From the NCBI RefSeq assembly GCF_002775205.1, contig NC_036447.1, positions 16,660,501 through 16,724,500 on the forward strand: a DNA stretch of 64,000 bases, read 5' to 3'. This stretch comes from Xiphophorus maculatus. Lineage: Eukaryota > Chordata > Actinopteri > Cyprinodontiformes > Poeciliidae. The position numbers and the translations under genes were made by a program. How positions within the stretch are numbered: position 1 is the stretch's first letter; the number at the start of each line of letters is the position of its first letter. Positions 44,401 through 55,700 of this stretch are shown here, piece after piece. The notes beneath the pieces are model-generated. The model was not told the DNA's origin, searched no databases, and saw only the letters and a program-made list of their open reading frames with translations.

Positions 44401-45005
44401 TGCAAGAGCCTATCGCTCAAATCACACTTGACATGGTGACAATGATAAAGCAGTAATGTTAAGACATGTCCTTTTTTGTAATGTGAAAATAACCAGTGAT
44501 CCCCACCTGACTGACAGATGTGCAGAGTTCAGGCGTTGTTCTCTTACTTCTGCAAAAGACAAACTTAGAATTCTGTTTTTTTCTCAGGTCGTGAAAGTGG
44601 CGCGCTCAGTGTGTGGCTTCAGCAGTAAGATCGAGGTTGAGTGCTGCTCCACAGCGGAAGGAAGAGAGGCAGCCGCAGCTGGAGCAGACATAATCATGTT
44701 GGACAACTTTCAGCCACAGGTAAGGCATTTCAAAACTCAGAAGTTCAAGGAATAAAACTTTAACTGCAAAACTAACAAGCGTCTATTTCCACATTTCTGC
44801 TTTGCAGGAGCTTCATGTTGCAGCGCGAGACCTGAAGAACGAGTTCCCATCTCTTCAGATAGAAGCTAGCGGAGGGGTCATTCCTGAAAACTTAGCTTCA
44901 TATTTCTCCTCACATGTAGACATTATTTCTCTGGGCTGCATCACTCAGGGATGCCCAGTTTCAGATTTCTCTCTGAAAGTTCAAAAGCCAGATACAAAGA
45001 AGTGA
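38166..45005 (+). CDS. qprt: Nicotinate-nucleotide pyrophosphorylase (quinolinate phosphoribosyltransferase)
   Basis: Coding exons: 38166-38418, 39982-40292, 44588-44719, 44808-45005. Joined length is 894 nt, 297 aa plus stop, the same length as human QPRT. The enzyme converts quinolinate and PRPP to nicotinate mononucleotide, CO2 and PPi, the entry of the kynurenine route into NAD. The N-terminal alpha/beta sandwich (about 1-110) precedes the C-terminal alpha/beta barrel. Expected active-site residues are all visible: Arg143 and Lys144 in [10 protein letters not shown], Arg166, Lys176 in KDNH, Glu206 in IEVEC, Asp227 in MLDNF and Ser253 in EASGG. The start ATG is the first after the acceptor at 38156. 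An in-frame ATG at 38151 is intronic. No sign of damage. Confidence 0.96.
39280..39815 (+). mobile_element. Tc1-like transposon remnant with terminal repeat
   Basis: In qprt intron 1. The frame at 39280 onward reads a transposase helix-turn-helix ([20 protein letters not shown]). Then DNA blocks GGAACTGTTTGGCCATAATGACC and TTACATTTGGAGGAAAAGCAG follow. The right part (39655-39815) is the terminal-repeat region: TGGCATTTAGCAAATAGAAATAA, CTAACTGACC, GAGAAAAAAACA and TATATAAACTACTGGTTTCA. A related right end is at 53880-54016. The matching left inverted repeat was not found, so the copy is truncated. Confidence 0.8.
39982..40292 (+). CDS. qprt: qprt coding exon 2 (catalytic core)
   Basis: Encodes residues 85-188 with [43 protein letters not shown] and [12 protein letters not shown], which contain most of the substrate-binding Arg and Lys residues. 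GC content is well above the flanking introns. Confidence 0.95.
41063..41993. mobile_element. Non-autonomous DNA element with perfect 44 bp TIRs
   Basis: Bases 41063-41106 and 41950-41993 are exact reverse complements over 44 bp, starting TTACTCTGATAAGAATG and reaching to ATTTACGT. The 931 bp unit has no transposase frame and contains a 30 bp minisatellite. The 5-mers just outside (AAAAT at 41057-41061 and at 41994-41998) agree if one extra G at 41062 is allowed, so the target duplication is suggestive, not clean. Family unknown to me. Confidence 0.75.
41736..41880. repeat. 30 bp minisatellite inside the TIR element
   Basis: Bases 41761-41790 and 41791-41820 are identical 30-mers, followed by 20 identical bases of a third copy at 41821-41840. 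The unit is made of two sub-units around CAGCTTGTAAAATGGCACAG. An inverted copy (ACTGTGCCATTTTACA, 41736-41751) lies just upstream, so the array can also fold back. Confidence 0.85.
42840..42945 (+). repeat. Retroelement 3' tail with TGA microsatellite
   Basis: The text CATGAAGCACTTTGAATCGC, TTGTTGCTGAAATGTTTTAT, ACAAATAAACTTGATGATGATGATG is the familiar 3' end of fish LINE/SINE elements, ending in a short GAT/TGA tandem repeat. The 5' part is not recognisable. Confidence 0.65.
43121..43333 (+). mobile_element. tRNA-derived SINE with 15 bp target-site duplication
   Basis: The element body is 43136-43318 or 43320. It has a tRNA-like head with an A box (TGGCGTAGGGG, 43148-43158), a long variable arm as in Leu/Ser tRNA types and a B box (GGTTCGACTCC, 43205-43215). 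An unrelated body (ATTTGCCCCATGTCTTCCCC, CCCACAAAAGACCCCCTGGA) and a 9-base A tail follow. It is flanked by AAAGTTCCTGCTTTC at 43121-43135 and again at 43319-43333. Intact promoter boxes, A tail and perfect duplication indicate recent L1-type retrotransposition. It is not a functional tRNA gene. Confidence 0.9.
44588..45005 (+). CDS. qprt: qprt coding exons 3 and 4
   Basis: Exon 3 (44588-44719) and exon 4 (44808-45005) are separated by an 88-base intron. They encode the last strands of the barrel: [44 protein letters not shown] and [12 protein letters not shown], ending KPDTKK and TGA. Both introns are phase 0. Confidence 0.94.
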
Positions 45006-46684
45006 TTACTAAACGAACTGTTGATGCAAAACAACAACAACAAGAAAACACTCTAACTTTTCGACTTTTGTGAAGTTACAACTACAAATGTCAATGTACT
45101 TTATGTGACAGAGCACCACAAAGCAATACATAATTGAGTAGTGGGAGGAAAGTAACAGAACAGTGCAAAAACAAAAAAGAAGACATAAAATACTGCACTT
45201 GTTTGCATCTGGTGCAGTTGACTTTATTATAAGAGTTAACTGGCAACCCCCCCTCCTTGCAAACAGTGAAACATGGTGGTGCAGCATTATGGGTTGGGGA
45301 TACTTTTCGAAGCAAAATTTTAGGCCATTCTGGGAGAGAAATATACAGTTTAACCTTGCAAATATGGTGGGGAAATAGATTGATGTTTACTGGTAGATTA
45401 TGATTTAATGCAAATAGATTCATGTGTGCATATGTTTTAGCAGAGCACTGTAAATAAAACAAAACTCTTGTTTCTGTTGTGGAAAAGTTGCAGAGGTTGT
45501 TTGTTGATTCATTACATCTTGTTTGTCATTTCAAAAGAAGAATAGAAACTGGATTTTTCATGTGCTGGATTTGTAAAATACACTTCAGCAGAGGAACTGC
45601 AGTCACAAGTTTAAATTAAACAGAACAAAGATGAGAAAAAAAGAAGCAAAAATTAAACTAAGATAAGTGTTTATCAGTACAGAAAAGTAGATTGGGTTAT
45701 ACAGACAGGTATTTCAGGGCTGTGCTTATGGTTTACCTCTGTTTTTCATTCTGGATTTTTATAAGTTGTCTAAGTCTGTTTGAGTGTCACATGAGTTTCA
45801 AAAAACCTCACACACTTGCATTTTATCTCTACGTACGTGTCGCTTAGTCTGTGCGTGTTAGGCAATTTGTGCACATGAATTTAATATCATTTGCATGTGG
45901 AAGAACCTTCTTGAATTCATAATTATCACATTTGTGAGACTGAAGATAAAAAAATATCTCTCAAATGTTATTATTTGTGTAATTTGTAACTGTGCGTGTT
46001 AATTTATTTTGTATTGATCATTTTTAGATATTGGTGTGTGTGCATTTGAAAACGCATTTAAAAATTCATGCAGAAAATGTTTTTCAGTTCACAAATCAGG
46101 TTTTGCTCACATAAATATCCAAAGTTACACACAAACAGACTCAGACGGTTTACAAATCCAGTTTTACATACGCATAGATACTTATTTTCTCTCACCATCA
46201 CCTCCAGGGTGGTGGTGAGTTTGTTTTACTTCAAGAGGAGGTTTTAAAGTTTACTGTGAAAAAAGTGGCTAATCTGTGATCCCGCCCAAAAGACTTGGCA
46301 TTTGTAGACATTTTTCAAGAAAAAGGCTTTTCTAAACCTAAACAGAGTTCAAACATCTTTAGCCAAGAACATTCAGACATGAACAGATGTCTTTACAGGG
46401 AAGATATTTACATTTTAAACAACATTTAAAGCCCTTTAAAATAAAACCAACACAATTTGAAGCAACTGGAGTTTTTTTGAAAGAGAAATAATTAGAAATT
46501 TTCTATGACAGTGGGAAGTATTGAGGATCGAAGTCATTTTATACAACTGTGAATGAGGCTCTGTGTAATATCGGAAGTGTCACACCCACCTGCTAAGGAA
46601 ACAGCCTCATTTTTCAACTCGCTCTCCAACTACTGCACACTGACACAGAAAGGCGCTGTCAGTAGAATCTGAATTCATGTAAAG
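45006..46684. other. Intergenic region qprt / itgal
   Basis: About 1.7 kb. A Tc1-like fragment lies at about 45240-45460 (GAAACATGGTGGTGCAGCATTATGG..GGGGATACTTTTC, and a tail with CAGAGCACTGTA). An AATAAA at 45453-45458 could serve qprt but lies in that repeat. The last 120 bases before the itgal ATG contain an ETS-type site. No other gene is seen. Confidence 0.55.
46572..46579 (+). promoter_or_regulatory. ETS-type site in itgal proximal promoter
   Basis: CGGAAGTG, an ETS-family core, about 110 bases upstream of the itgal start codon, next to a CACACCCACC KLF/Sp1-like box. Mammalian CD11 promoters are TATA-less and use PU.1/ETS and Sp1 sites, so the position fits. Motif match only. Confidence 0.35.
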
Positions 46685-46733
46685 ATGTACGTGCCACAGC
46701 GCTTCCATCTGCTCATCTACATGATATTGACAG
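46685..46733 (+). CDS. itgal: itgal exon 1, signal peptide
   Basis: Encodes [16 protein letters not shown], a short basic start and a hydrophobic core, then splits codon 17. Exon 2 continues with Ala-rich sequence before the conserved first propeller strand FNIDTTN, so cleavage is expected near the exon junction. No better upstream ATG is present in frame. Confidence 0.8.
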
Positions 46734-49700
46734 GTAAGTTTAAAATAATTCATTGGTGTTTTTTTTTTTATGTTATTCACCTAAAACTGAAAACTATGGG
46801 GTGAATTATGGTTTTGATCAGAAAGTGTGAAAAATCATCTAAATGGTTAAATATGAAGCAACTAAAATGATCAATATGTAGTTTTTATTTTAAAGTTACA
46901 GCTATCCTTTTTACTCAAATTGTGACAAATTATGAGCTTTGTTTTTTTTCAGTTTATGGGGAAAGGAAACAGTGTAGACTTGAGAAGATTTAAAACAGGA
47001 ACTCTTCACCACAAACGGGTGCATTTCTTTCTTGTGTCAGCATAATATGATCTTTGTTTTACCAACCTGATTTTCTGCTCCTTTAGAACAAACTGAGTAG
47101 CGCCAACAGCTAAAAGCACAAAAAGCTTAATATTGTGAGAAAATTATTTGTAAAAAATTATTTCAATGTTTTTTTTTCTGCAATGAAAAGTGTTTTTTTG
47201 GGAGGGCTCAGCTTTTGCAAAGCGATGTGCAAAATTGATGTTGAATTATATTTATACGTCGGCCAGCCACTGAAGGCATTGTGAACAAAGCAGTGACCAC
47301 GAGGAGTTATTTTTATTTTGTCTGAGTTTTTCAACTATAGGACGGTGTTCATACTTTCTGCAAACTGATTCTACACCGTTTCTCTAAAATGTTCAATGAC
47401 AGAAAAATGTTTTTGTGAATAACTGATCAGACAGTGCACAATACTTACTAACAACAAAGGCGGAGATCTGGAAAGTGTTTATTTATTGTGGTAAACATTA
47501 ATTACAAAAATCATTTGTCATTTTACAGCTTTAAATGTGCACATATGTAGCTTTTCTTAACACCTTTGCTTAATGTGAACAGTGCGATAGTTAATCTAAT
47601 GAAGACAGTTCCTTTTTAACAAAAAACTTTTCAGTGTAAGAAATAATTTTAATGAAAAGGATCTTTAAAAAAGTATCCCTCCCCTCCCGATTTACTCATA
47701 AAGCAGAGGTTGCACAGCTCTGCATCAGTAGTTTTCACAATCTGTTCCACAGTGAGAATGACTCATTCCTGAATTTACACAACAGACTGTGAGAAAAACT
47801 TTACTGGCTGCTAAAGTTTCCCTTTGGCTAAGCTAACTTTTATTCATATCTTAAATATCCTGATATTTAAGGTTTAATAAACCTTAAATATTTAAATATG
47901 GTGGTAATGCAGAAATAATGATCATGACATTGAATTTTGCTTTAATAAATTAAGGAGAATGTTTAATTTAGGCTTAGATTTTGTATTTTTGGGTTCTTCT
48001 ATTGATATTTAAGCTCACTTAATTATTACATTTATGAAATGGTGTGTGGGGGGATGAAAATAAGTAGCTTTATTTATCTTGAATGGTGTAAACCTTTGTG
48101 AGACCATCCTTCATTACCATTTTAATGAAGTATATCTATGGAAAAAATGTGATAAATCTCATGTGCAGGTGTTTTTAAAAATATATGTTTTATGTCTCTG
48201 ATGTTATGTTGGCTGAACAGAGTAAAATAAGTAAATATTTATTTTTAGCAAGTTAGGCAATAGTTTAAGAACATGCGTTGGAAACTGGAGATGACGTCCT
48301 TCCTTGATTATGCCTCTCTAAACCCAAGTGCAGCACATCTGCACCATGAGGTAAAAGAGGGTGGTGTGAGAACCGAGAGCAACGACTCTCGCAGCTTTTT
48401 TTCTCTTTTGTCCACAGCGTTAACTTCTCTATCGAATGACAGTAATCAAGTTGGTCTCAGCTCACTTCTGTTTCTGTTTAAATGATTTCAGGTCTCAGTA
48501 ATTGACATAGCCTCAATACAAACAGCCATTTTCTAATTATAAATTGATTTATTATGTAGACAAACTACTCCTATATGAAGATGTGATAGGAATCTTTTGG
48601 TAATTTATAATTTAACTGTGATCAGACACACTTTCTGAGAAGCTGAATTCAGCCAAGAAATCTCGTCAATAGATCCTGTTTGACAGCATGGAGTAGGCTG
48701 AAATATTTTAAAAAGCAGAACACATTTATCCCATCTACAAAAATCCAAAAACAAATGAAAACAAAGTGGTTGGCATCTGTTCGTCTGGGAAGGGTTAATC
48801 TATTTGGCCTGCTATCGAACCTCAGTGAGAACCATTATTTATGAATGGAACAAACAAGAAACGCTGGAGAACCTCAACCGTGGTGGTGGGCCAACCAAAA
48901 CGATAATGAAGCGACAACTCAGTGATATGGTCACTACTCATCATTCAAATATAAATATATTCACCAAAACCACTGTTCACCAAAAAGATCACAAAGACAT
49001 GCTTCACATATTTCATATATTTCAGAATCCCCTTGATGAGGAAAACTTAGGGAAAACATCCCAACTTCCAAAAGTGGAAGTTTTTGGAAGATATAAATCC
49101 CATTGCATCTGGTATACAGCTGAAAAAATAAATACATTACAAGAAAAGAACATCATCAAGTCAAACGTGGTGCAAATGTGATAGTCTGGGGCTGCTTTGC
49201 TGCTTGAAAATCTGCATGACACGCCTTAAATGGACCTGAGAGTTCTGCACCCTACTGAAGGGAAATACATGGAGATCAATTTATGACCTTAATTTCAAAT
49301 GAGTCATGCAGCAGAAGAATGATCCAAAGTGGTTCAGGATTCATTATCCTGCATGATTTAGGAGGTTTCTGCTGCCACACACCAGACTGGTGACTGGAAT
49401 AAATGGGAGATTGACAGGCTTCTACAGCACTTGATGGCATGCAGAGGAAATATGGAGCAGAGAGATGCCTAAAAGTTAAGGGCAGTGGACCTTGAGAACC
49501 ATTAATCTGAAGCACACTAGCTGCAGAACAAAAAACTATTTTGAGTTTTAGTAAAAATCCTAACTCTGACAAAAGGCAGATGGGCTGTAATGTTTCCCAC
49601 GTGATGATGTTTCCTATCAGTTCTGACCTTTGCCTTTTATAAATTTTACTAATTACTAACTTTTTTGTGCTTTCATGGCTTTAAGAGAAGTTTTCTATTT

Positions 49701-52700
49701 TAACTTCTGCTTTTGACAATTGAAAACTGGAGATAAGACCTCCAGGAAGTCATTTTATAATTCTGGTATTAAAGTAGTGAATGTTCTGTGTGGATTTTTT
49801 TACACATTTATTTTAAACTTGTTCATGTCATGCAGTACACCTACCCTGTTTTATAATTATCTTAGTTTGTGCTGCTGCTTATATCTCTGATCTAAACAGG
49901 ATTTCCTGGCAATCTAACAAAAAAAAGTCCTAGACAAATCAGAAGGCTTACGTTTAAAACTATAAATTTTACAGTTCACTCCCCATTGCAACGTTCAGAT
50001 TATCTAATTGCTTTTTATGACAGCTTGCATTTATTAAATTTCTTTTGAAAAGATAATAAAGGTGGTTGATCAGATTATTTATGAAGACAACTTAGAAATC
50101 CAGAAAAGGAATTAGCACTTGTTCTACTACTTTTGTGAGCTTGTAAAATGTATCTTTCCTACTTTTCAGCTGCAGCCATCCCAATTACTTCAGCTTTCAA
50201 CATTGATACAACAAACTCTACCGTTCTTCCTGGCGAGAAGGAAGATTTCTTTGGATACAAGGTGCTTCAGTACGAGTCACCCAAGAACAAAGGGTGAGTT
50301 TGCAGCTCCAGTTCTCTGGTTGTGAGAAAATTCAGAGTAACGTTAAGAGGAATCAGTAGACAGGAGATAACTATCTTTTAAACAATTTCCTGGAAGAAGC
50401 TTTCATCATATGAACAACACTTTGGTAATTAGCAAAAACTTTTCTGTTTGCTGAGAATCATGTTTTTGCTGATATCTCACTGATATTTCTATGGTTCACA
50501 GGGTAATCGTTACTGCACCGCTGCGGCTAAATGGGTCAGGGGGCATCTCCAAGATCGACCAAAATGGCGCTAAATTGTGGTTCAATGGTATGAGCGCTTT
50601 CACATTTAAACACTACTGCATTATAAAGGAGAAGAAAAATGGCTTCCAGCAGTACTGATGTTTGAAATATAACTCAGAATATTGGGAAAAAAAAGTTGTA
50701 ATGAATACTGGTTGCAATGTAAATATGATTCAATCATTAAAAACTCGTACTTTTCGAGAATTTTAAATTATGCATGACTTCTTATTTCCCTGAAATATAA
50801 AGTGATGTGATCTACTACGCCACTTCCCAAAACGGAAAAGACAAAAGAAAAGGGTAGTCAGTCCTCAGAAATCAGACAAAATCATATTAGGTCTCAACTG
50901 TATCGAGGAAGCAGACATCAAACAACCAAGTGGAGTAAAGAGAATAATTTTTCTAAAAGCAGAGATCTCAGTGAATAACACGGGTAAATCCAAACAAGAA
51001 ACAACAACGCACATGGCATCACAAAGAGCTGGAACGAAGCAGGAGGTAGAGAGCAGGGGAGATAAAGTGATCTTCATCGTGATCTGAACTCCTTCCTCAT
51101 TTACTGAGTCACCATTAAGATTTGTGACTTCTTTCAGTCAAAGCTTTCTTGTTGTCCAGTCAGGTCAGATTTGAACAAATGAACAATAACAAGTTGTCTT
51201 GTCCATATTCTCCTTTACCTGAGCAGTGGAGCTCAGTAGCTCCTCCAGGGTTATTATTGGTTGCTACTCTGATTAATGCTCATTTTGTATTAATCGGGTT
51301 AAGTACACAGTGATGTCTTGCTAGGCCTGCAGTATTGCCATGTTTTCATTCTCAGATGATGGCTTGAACAGAGCTCTGCGAGATGTTCCTAGTTTGTTTC
51401 ATAATCGGATCCATTTCAAATTTCTCTGTATCTTTCTCTCTGATCTGTCTACAGATACTCTGATACTACTGACGCTCCTTGGTCTTTATGATGCTGTTTG
51501 CTCACTAATATTCAGTCGTATTTACGTTGAGACTACACAACAATTTTAATAATATCAAACTTTTTCTGAGGGCACCTTTCTAAGACTCAAAGCCACCTTA
51601 CAGAGAAGAATAAATAAAAAGTAAAACATTTATTTAAATCAGTAAACAAGTTTTGATAACAGTTAAAATCTCTGGACTATTTATTAGTTATTTGACTAGC
51701 AAAGGTGGTTGGTTGCGCTGGGTTTCATGTTGGTGAATGAAATACATTGAATTTGTAGCTGTAGCAGGATAAAATGTGAAAAGGTTCCAAACCAAATCTG
51801 TAGGCAATGATGCATTTTCTATTTATAGCTTAAGTACAGCTAGTTTGGTTTCATATGTACAATAGAGCATTAGGGCTAAGAGAATATTTTTAAAATTATG
51901 AGAATAAAGTAGTTAAAAAAAACAAACATTTTAATGGAGTTTTGCCTCTGCATTAAAATGAGAACTAGTGAGTGTCTTGCTAAATTATACTTTGGTATCG
52001 GTTGTAACAGCAAGGAAATACTTAATCTTTTAACAAATCAACAGATTATTTTCAATAGCAGAACTTTGACACGATTGTGCAAGAAACTGTGTCTATTTCA
52101 AAGACAGGCTTTCTTTTCTCCTAGTCTGACTCTGGCACTCTGCCATACAGTACATCTAGCCTGTGATGAAATTAAAGTAAAAATAAATGCAAGTATCTAG
52201 ATAATATTTATTTACGTTGATCATCAAACCTCGTTGTAAAAACTAATCAGTTTGTCGCTATAAAGTATAACTGGAACAAAATGTTTTACAGGTTCTTCAC
52301 ATCCGTATTCAGCCAAGCATCTTGGCTTGTCAATAGCCACGGATACAAAATCCGGGTTTATTGTAAGAAACCACACACTGTCTGGGATATTTTAGAGCAA
52401 AACTAATGTCGAAACAGTGTTCAGACCCATTTCTCTAACATGTTTTGCTCTGCTTTAGGCCTGCAGTCCAAGCCTTGCTCATCCATGCGATGAGAATGTC
52501 TACCTGAACAGTTTGTGTTACAACATCACAGATGATTTTGAGCTGATCTCTTCTTTCAAGCCTTTGTTCCAAAGTAAGGCTGTGCTGTTTTTAGTATTTA
52601 TATTCTGATTTATATGGTGTTCTAATGTTCTGTACTTTCCTACAGAATGCATAGAAAAGGTTGTAAACCTTGTGTTTCTGTTTGATGGATCCGAGAGCAT

Positions 52701-55700
52701 GACTAATACAGAATTTGGTAAAAATAAAGAATTCATAACAGACATAATGAACCAACTTAAAAACACATCTTTCAAGGTCAGTGCACTCTTTCAGCATTTA
52801 GTTAAAGTATTAGTGAGTCAGGGTATAATCTGGTATAATCTTAATGTTAAATCAAATCAATGTTGTATATTTTTCTTTAGTTTGCAGCAGTTCAGTTCTC
52901 AACATCGTGCAGGACAGTGTTCAACTTTAAGGATTACGCTGATGGTACTGCTCAAGACAAACTTGCCAATGAACAGCATATGAAGGGTCTAACCAACACA
53001 CACCAGGCCCTTAACTTTACACTGTAAGTAAGCGTGCCCAAAGTCCATACAGTATACACATTAGTTCCCGCAGATTAAGCAGAGTTGTCTTCAGCAACCC
53101 TAAACGTCAGCATTTCTTCAGGCACAATCTCTTGGAAAATGAAACAGCAGGAGCCTCAAAAAATGCAAATAAAGCTGTGGTGATAATCACAGATGGAAAT
53201 CCAAGTGATCTGGATAAAAGTTATCAGAGTGTTGCAACCTATAATCGCAAAGAGATCACTCGAGTTGTTATTGGGGTAAGTTTGAACATATTTTTCTGTA
53301 TTACTAGACTCAAAGATGTGGTTGATTTATTTGACTTTTTTTTCTGTTAAATTTCTTGTGAAACTGAGTAACATTAATTGCTCATCCCACTATACACAGT
53401 GATATACAGTAGTTTTTCCAGAACACTGCTTTTAAATTCTCCAACCATTTTTTTTAGCATTTATGTCTTTGCCTTTCTTGCTTATTGTTATATCAATTGC
53501 TTATTGTTTGTCTACTTCAACTATGCTTTACAAGTCTATGCAATCTGGTGGTTAAGGCATAATTCCTCAACCCCAGCCCAACATTATTATGAAAAATGAA
53601 AAAGAACATAACTTTTAACATTTGCTTTAAATAGTTAAGAGTGTAGTCAGAACATTTCACCCCAACCATCTGGGCTGAAATAAAAAAAAAGTTTATTGAA
53701 CAAGTGTATGTCCTTGTTACAAACACTTGTTCAATAAATCCCATCACTGCAATTAGCACACTGAAGGGATTTGCCTTGCAGCAAAAAAGCTGGAAGACCA
53801 GATACTGATAAAATGTATGCAAACTTCTAAATGTGAAGAAAGTTACAAAACAAATCTGCACAAAATGTTTTGAAAAAGTTTTATAACATTTAGCAAATAG
53901 AAATAATTTAGGTGATTCTGACTGACCTAAAATGAAATAAGTTTGGCCTAATTGAACTTCAGGCAATGAGAAAAAAATATGTGTCTTTCTACTCGCTGTA
54001 TGTGTGGTATCAATTGCATATAGCACAGATTCACATCAAAAGTGCTTTCAAGGTATTGCATGATTGGTTCATAAGCTGTATTTTCTATCTCCGCAAAGCT
54101 GTTGCAGAATACTAATCACTGGTAAACTAGACCATTAATACGGACCAATTAAAAACCACTTGTCTCCTCAGAAGAGAGTTTGCTTCCTTGCTTCAAATAC
54201 CAAACTGTAAATAAAATGGCAATTTCAATTGTGTAAGATCTGAAATCATGTACTGTTTTTTTCATTTCAGGTTAAGATTGAAAAAGATAAATTCGACAAA
54301 TTAAAAACAATTGCATCAGAACCAAAAGATAATAATGTGTTCGAAATTGAAAACTATGATGGACTTACTGGAATACTGGGAAGTTTGCAAAAACAGATCT
54401 TCGCTATAGAAGGTGATTTGTTTCCCTGTTTTATTTTGCAGTGTTGATTAATGAGATGCTAATGATTTTTCCCTGTCCATGTGGTAGTGACACTTTGTCC
54501 TCTTCTGTAATTTTTAGGATCTAATAGGACTCGATCTGATAAACTGAATACTCAAATGGCTCAAAGTGGATTCAGTGTCGTCTCACACAAGGTAAATTAT
54601 GCATTGGTTTAGTTGGCATATTTAATGTTTTTGTTTTCATCTGGCTTGCAGTTTTGTCAAACATTTGTGTCCTCTTTTGTTCCTGATAGTAGAGTCATAG
54701 ATGTCTTCTTGAAATAAATAAACAAAAGAAAACTTCTAGAAGAGGTTCTGCTTAAAAACTGAATTAATAGAAATAGACCTTGATGAGTCTCTATCAAAAG
54801 ATCATTTAACACAGATAAGTCAGGAAGTGTGTATTCTGATCAAACCTTTGTGTTGACAGGACACCTTGGTTCTGGGCTCAGTGGGTTCAAACACCTGGCG
54901 TGGGACTCTCAATGAGTATAAGACACAAAACAAGGTGATTTTAGACCCAGATATGCAAGAGGCCTCCTACATGGGTATGCTAATTATTTGCTACTTTACT
55001 CAGATGATTTATTTTAGCAGAAATATAATTGAATAATTCAATCAGTTTCAAATCAACTGTTAGTGTTATACATTGTGCAATATAAAAGAGAAATTCATGA
55101 CAATTTGTTGCTACTCACATTTGTAGGATACACTCTTTCTGTTGGAGAAAGAAATGGCATTTCTTTATATTTCACTGGCGCCCCACGTTTCAACCACATG
55201 GGACAGGTTGTAGTTTTTCGACGTGATGAAGACAAGTGGCCAGTAGTCCAAAGAATAACTGTGGACCAGGTTGGGAATTGTAGTTTTATAAAAAATCTAT
55301 TATATAAACAAGTAACATGAACATGGGTTGCTCATTTTTAAGCTTATGTTTGTTTATGAACATATTTTGCTTGTGACTTTTAGAAAGACTCAAGAATTTA
55401 CAGACACGTTTATATTTGCAAACAAACACAAATTATTATATTATAAATTATTATATGTGCTGAGAGTCAAAGTTTCAGTTTTGCAGTTGCAGAGAGGGAC
55501 ACAGAAAACCTCCTTGAATTTCCAGCTAATTTTTCAGAAAGTAAAAGAGCAGGAAGCAACTATTTATCTGTACTTTCCAGATTGGCTCCTATTTTGGTGC
55601 GGAGCTGTGCTCTGTGGACATTGACACAGATGGTAACACTGATTTCCTGCTGGTTGGCGCTCCAATGTTTTTCCTTCCTGAGGAGAGAAAAGAAGGGTCG

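Larger units (their letters stand above)
40293..44587 (+). other. qprt intron 2
   Basis: A 4.3 kb phase-0 intron built largely of repeats: a poly(G) run (about 40977-40990), the 44 bp-TIR element (41063-41993) with its minisatellite, a LINE/SINE tail (42840-42945) and a young SINE (43136-43320). The remainder is AT-rich and unassigned. An AATAAA near 44751 lies in the next intron and is unlikely to matter. Confidence 0.65.
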
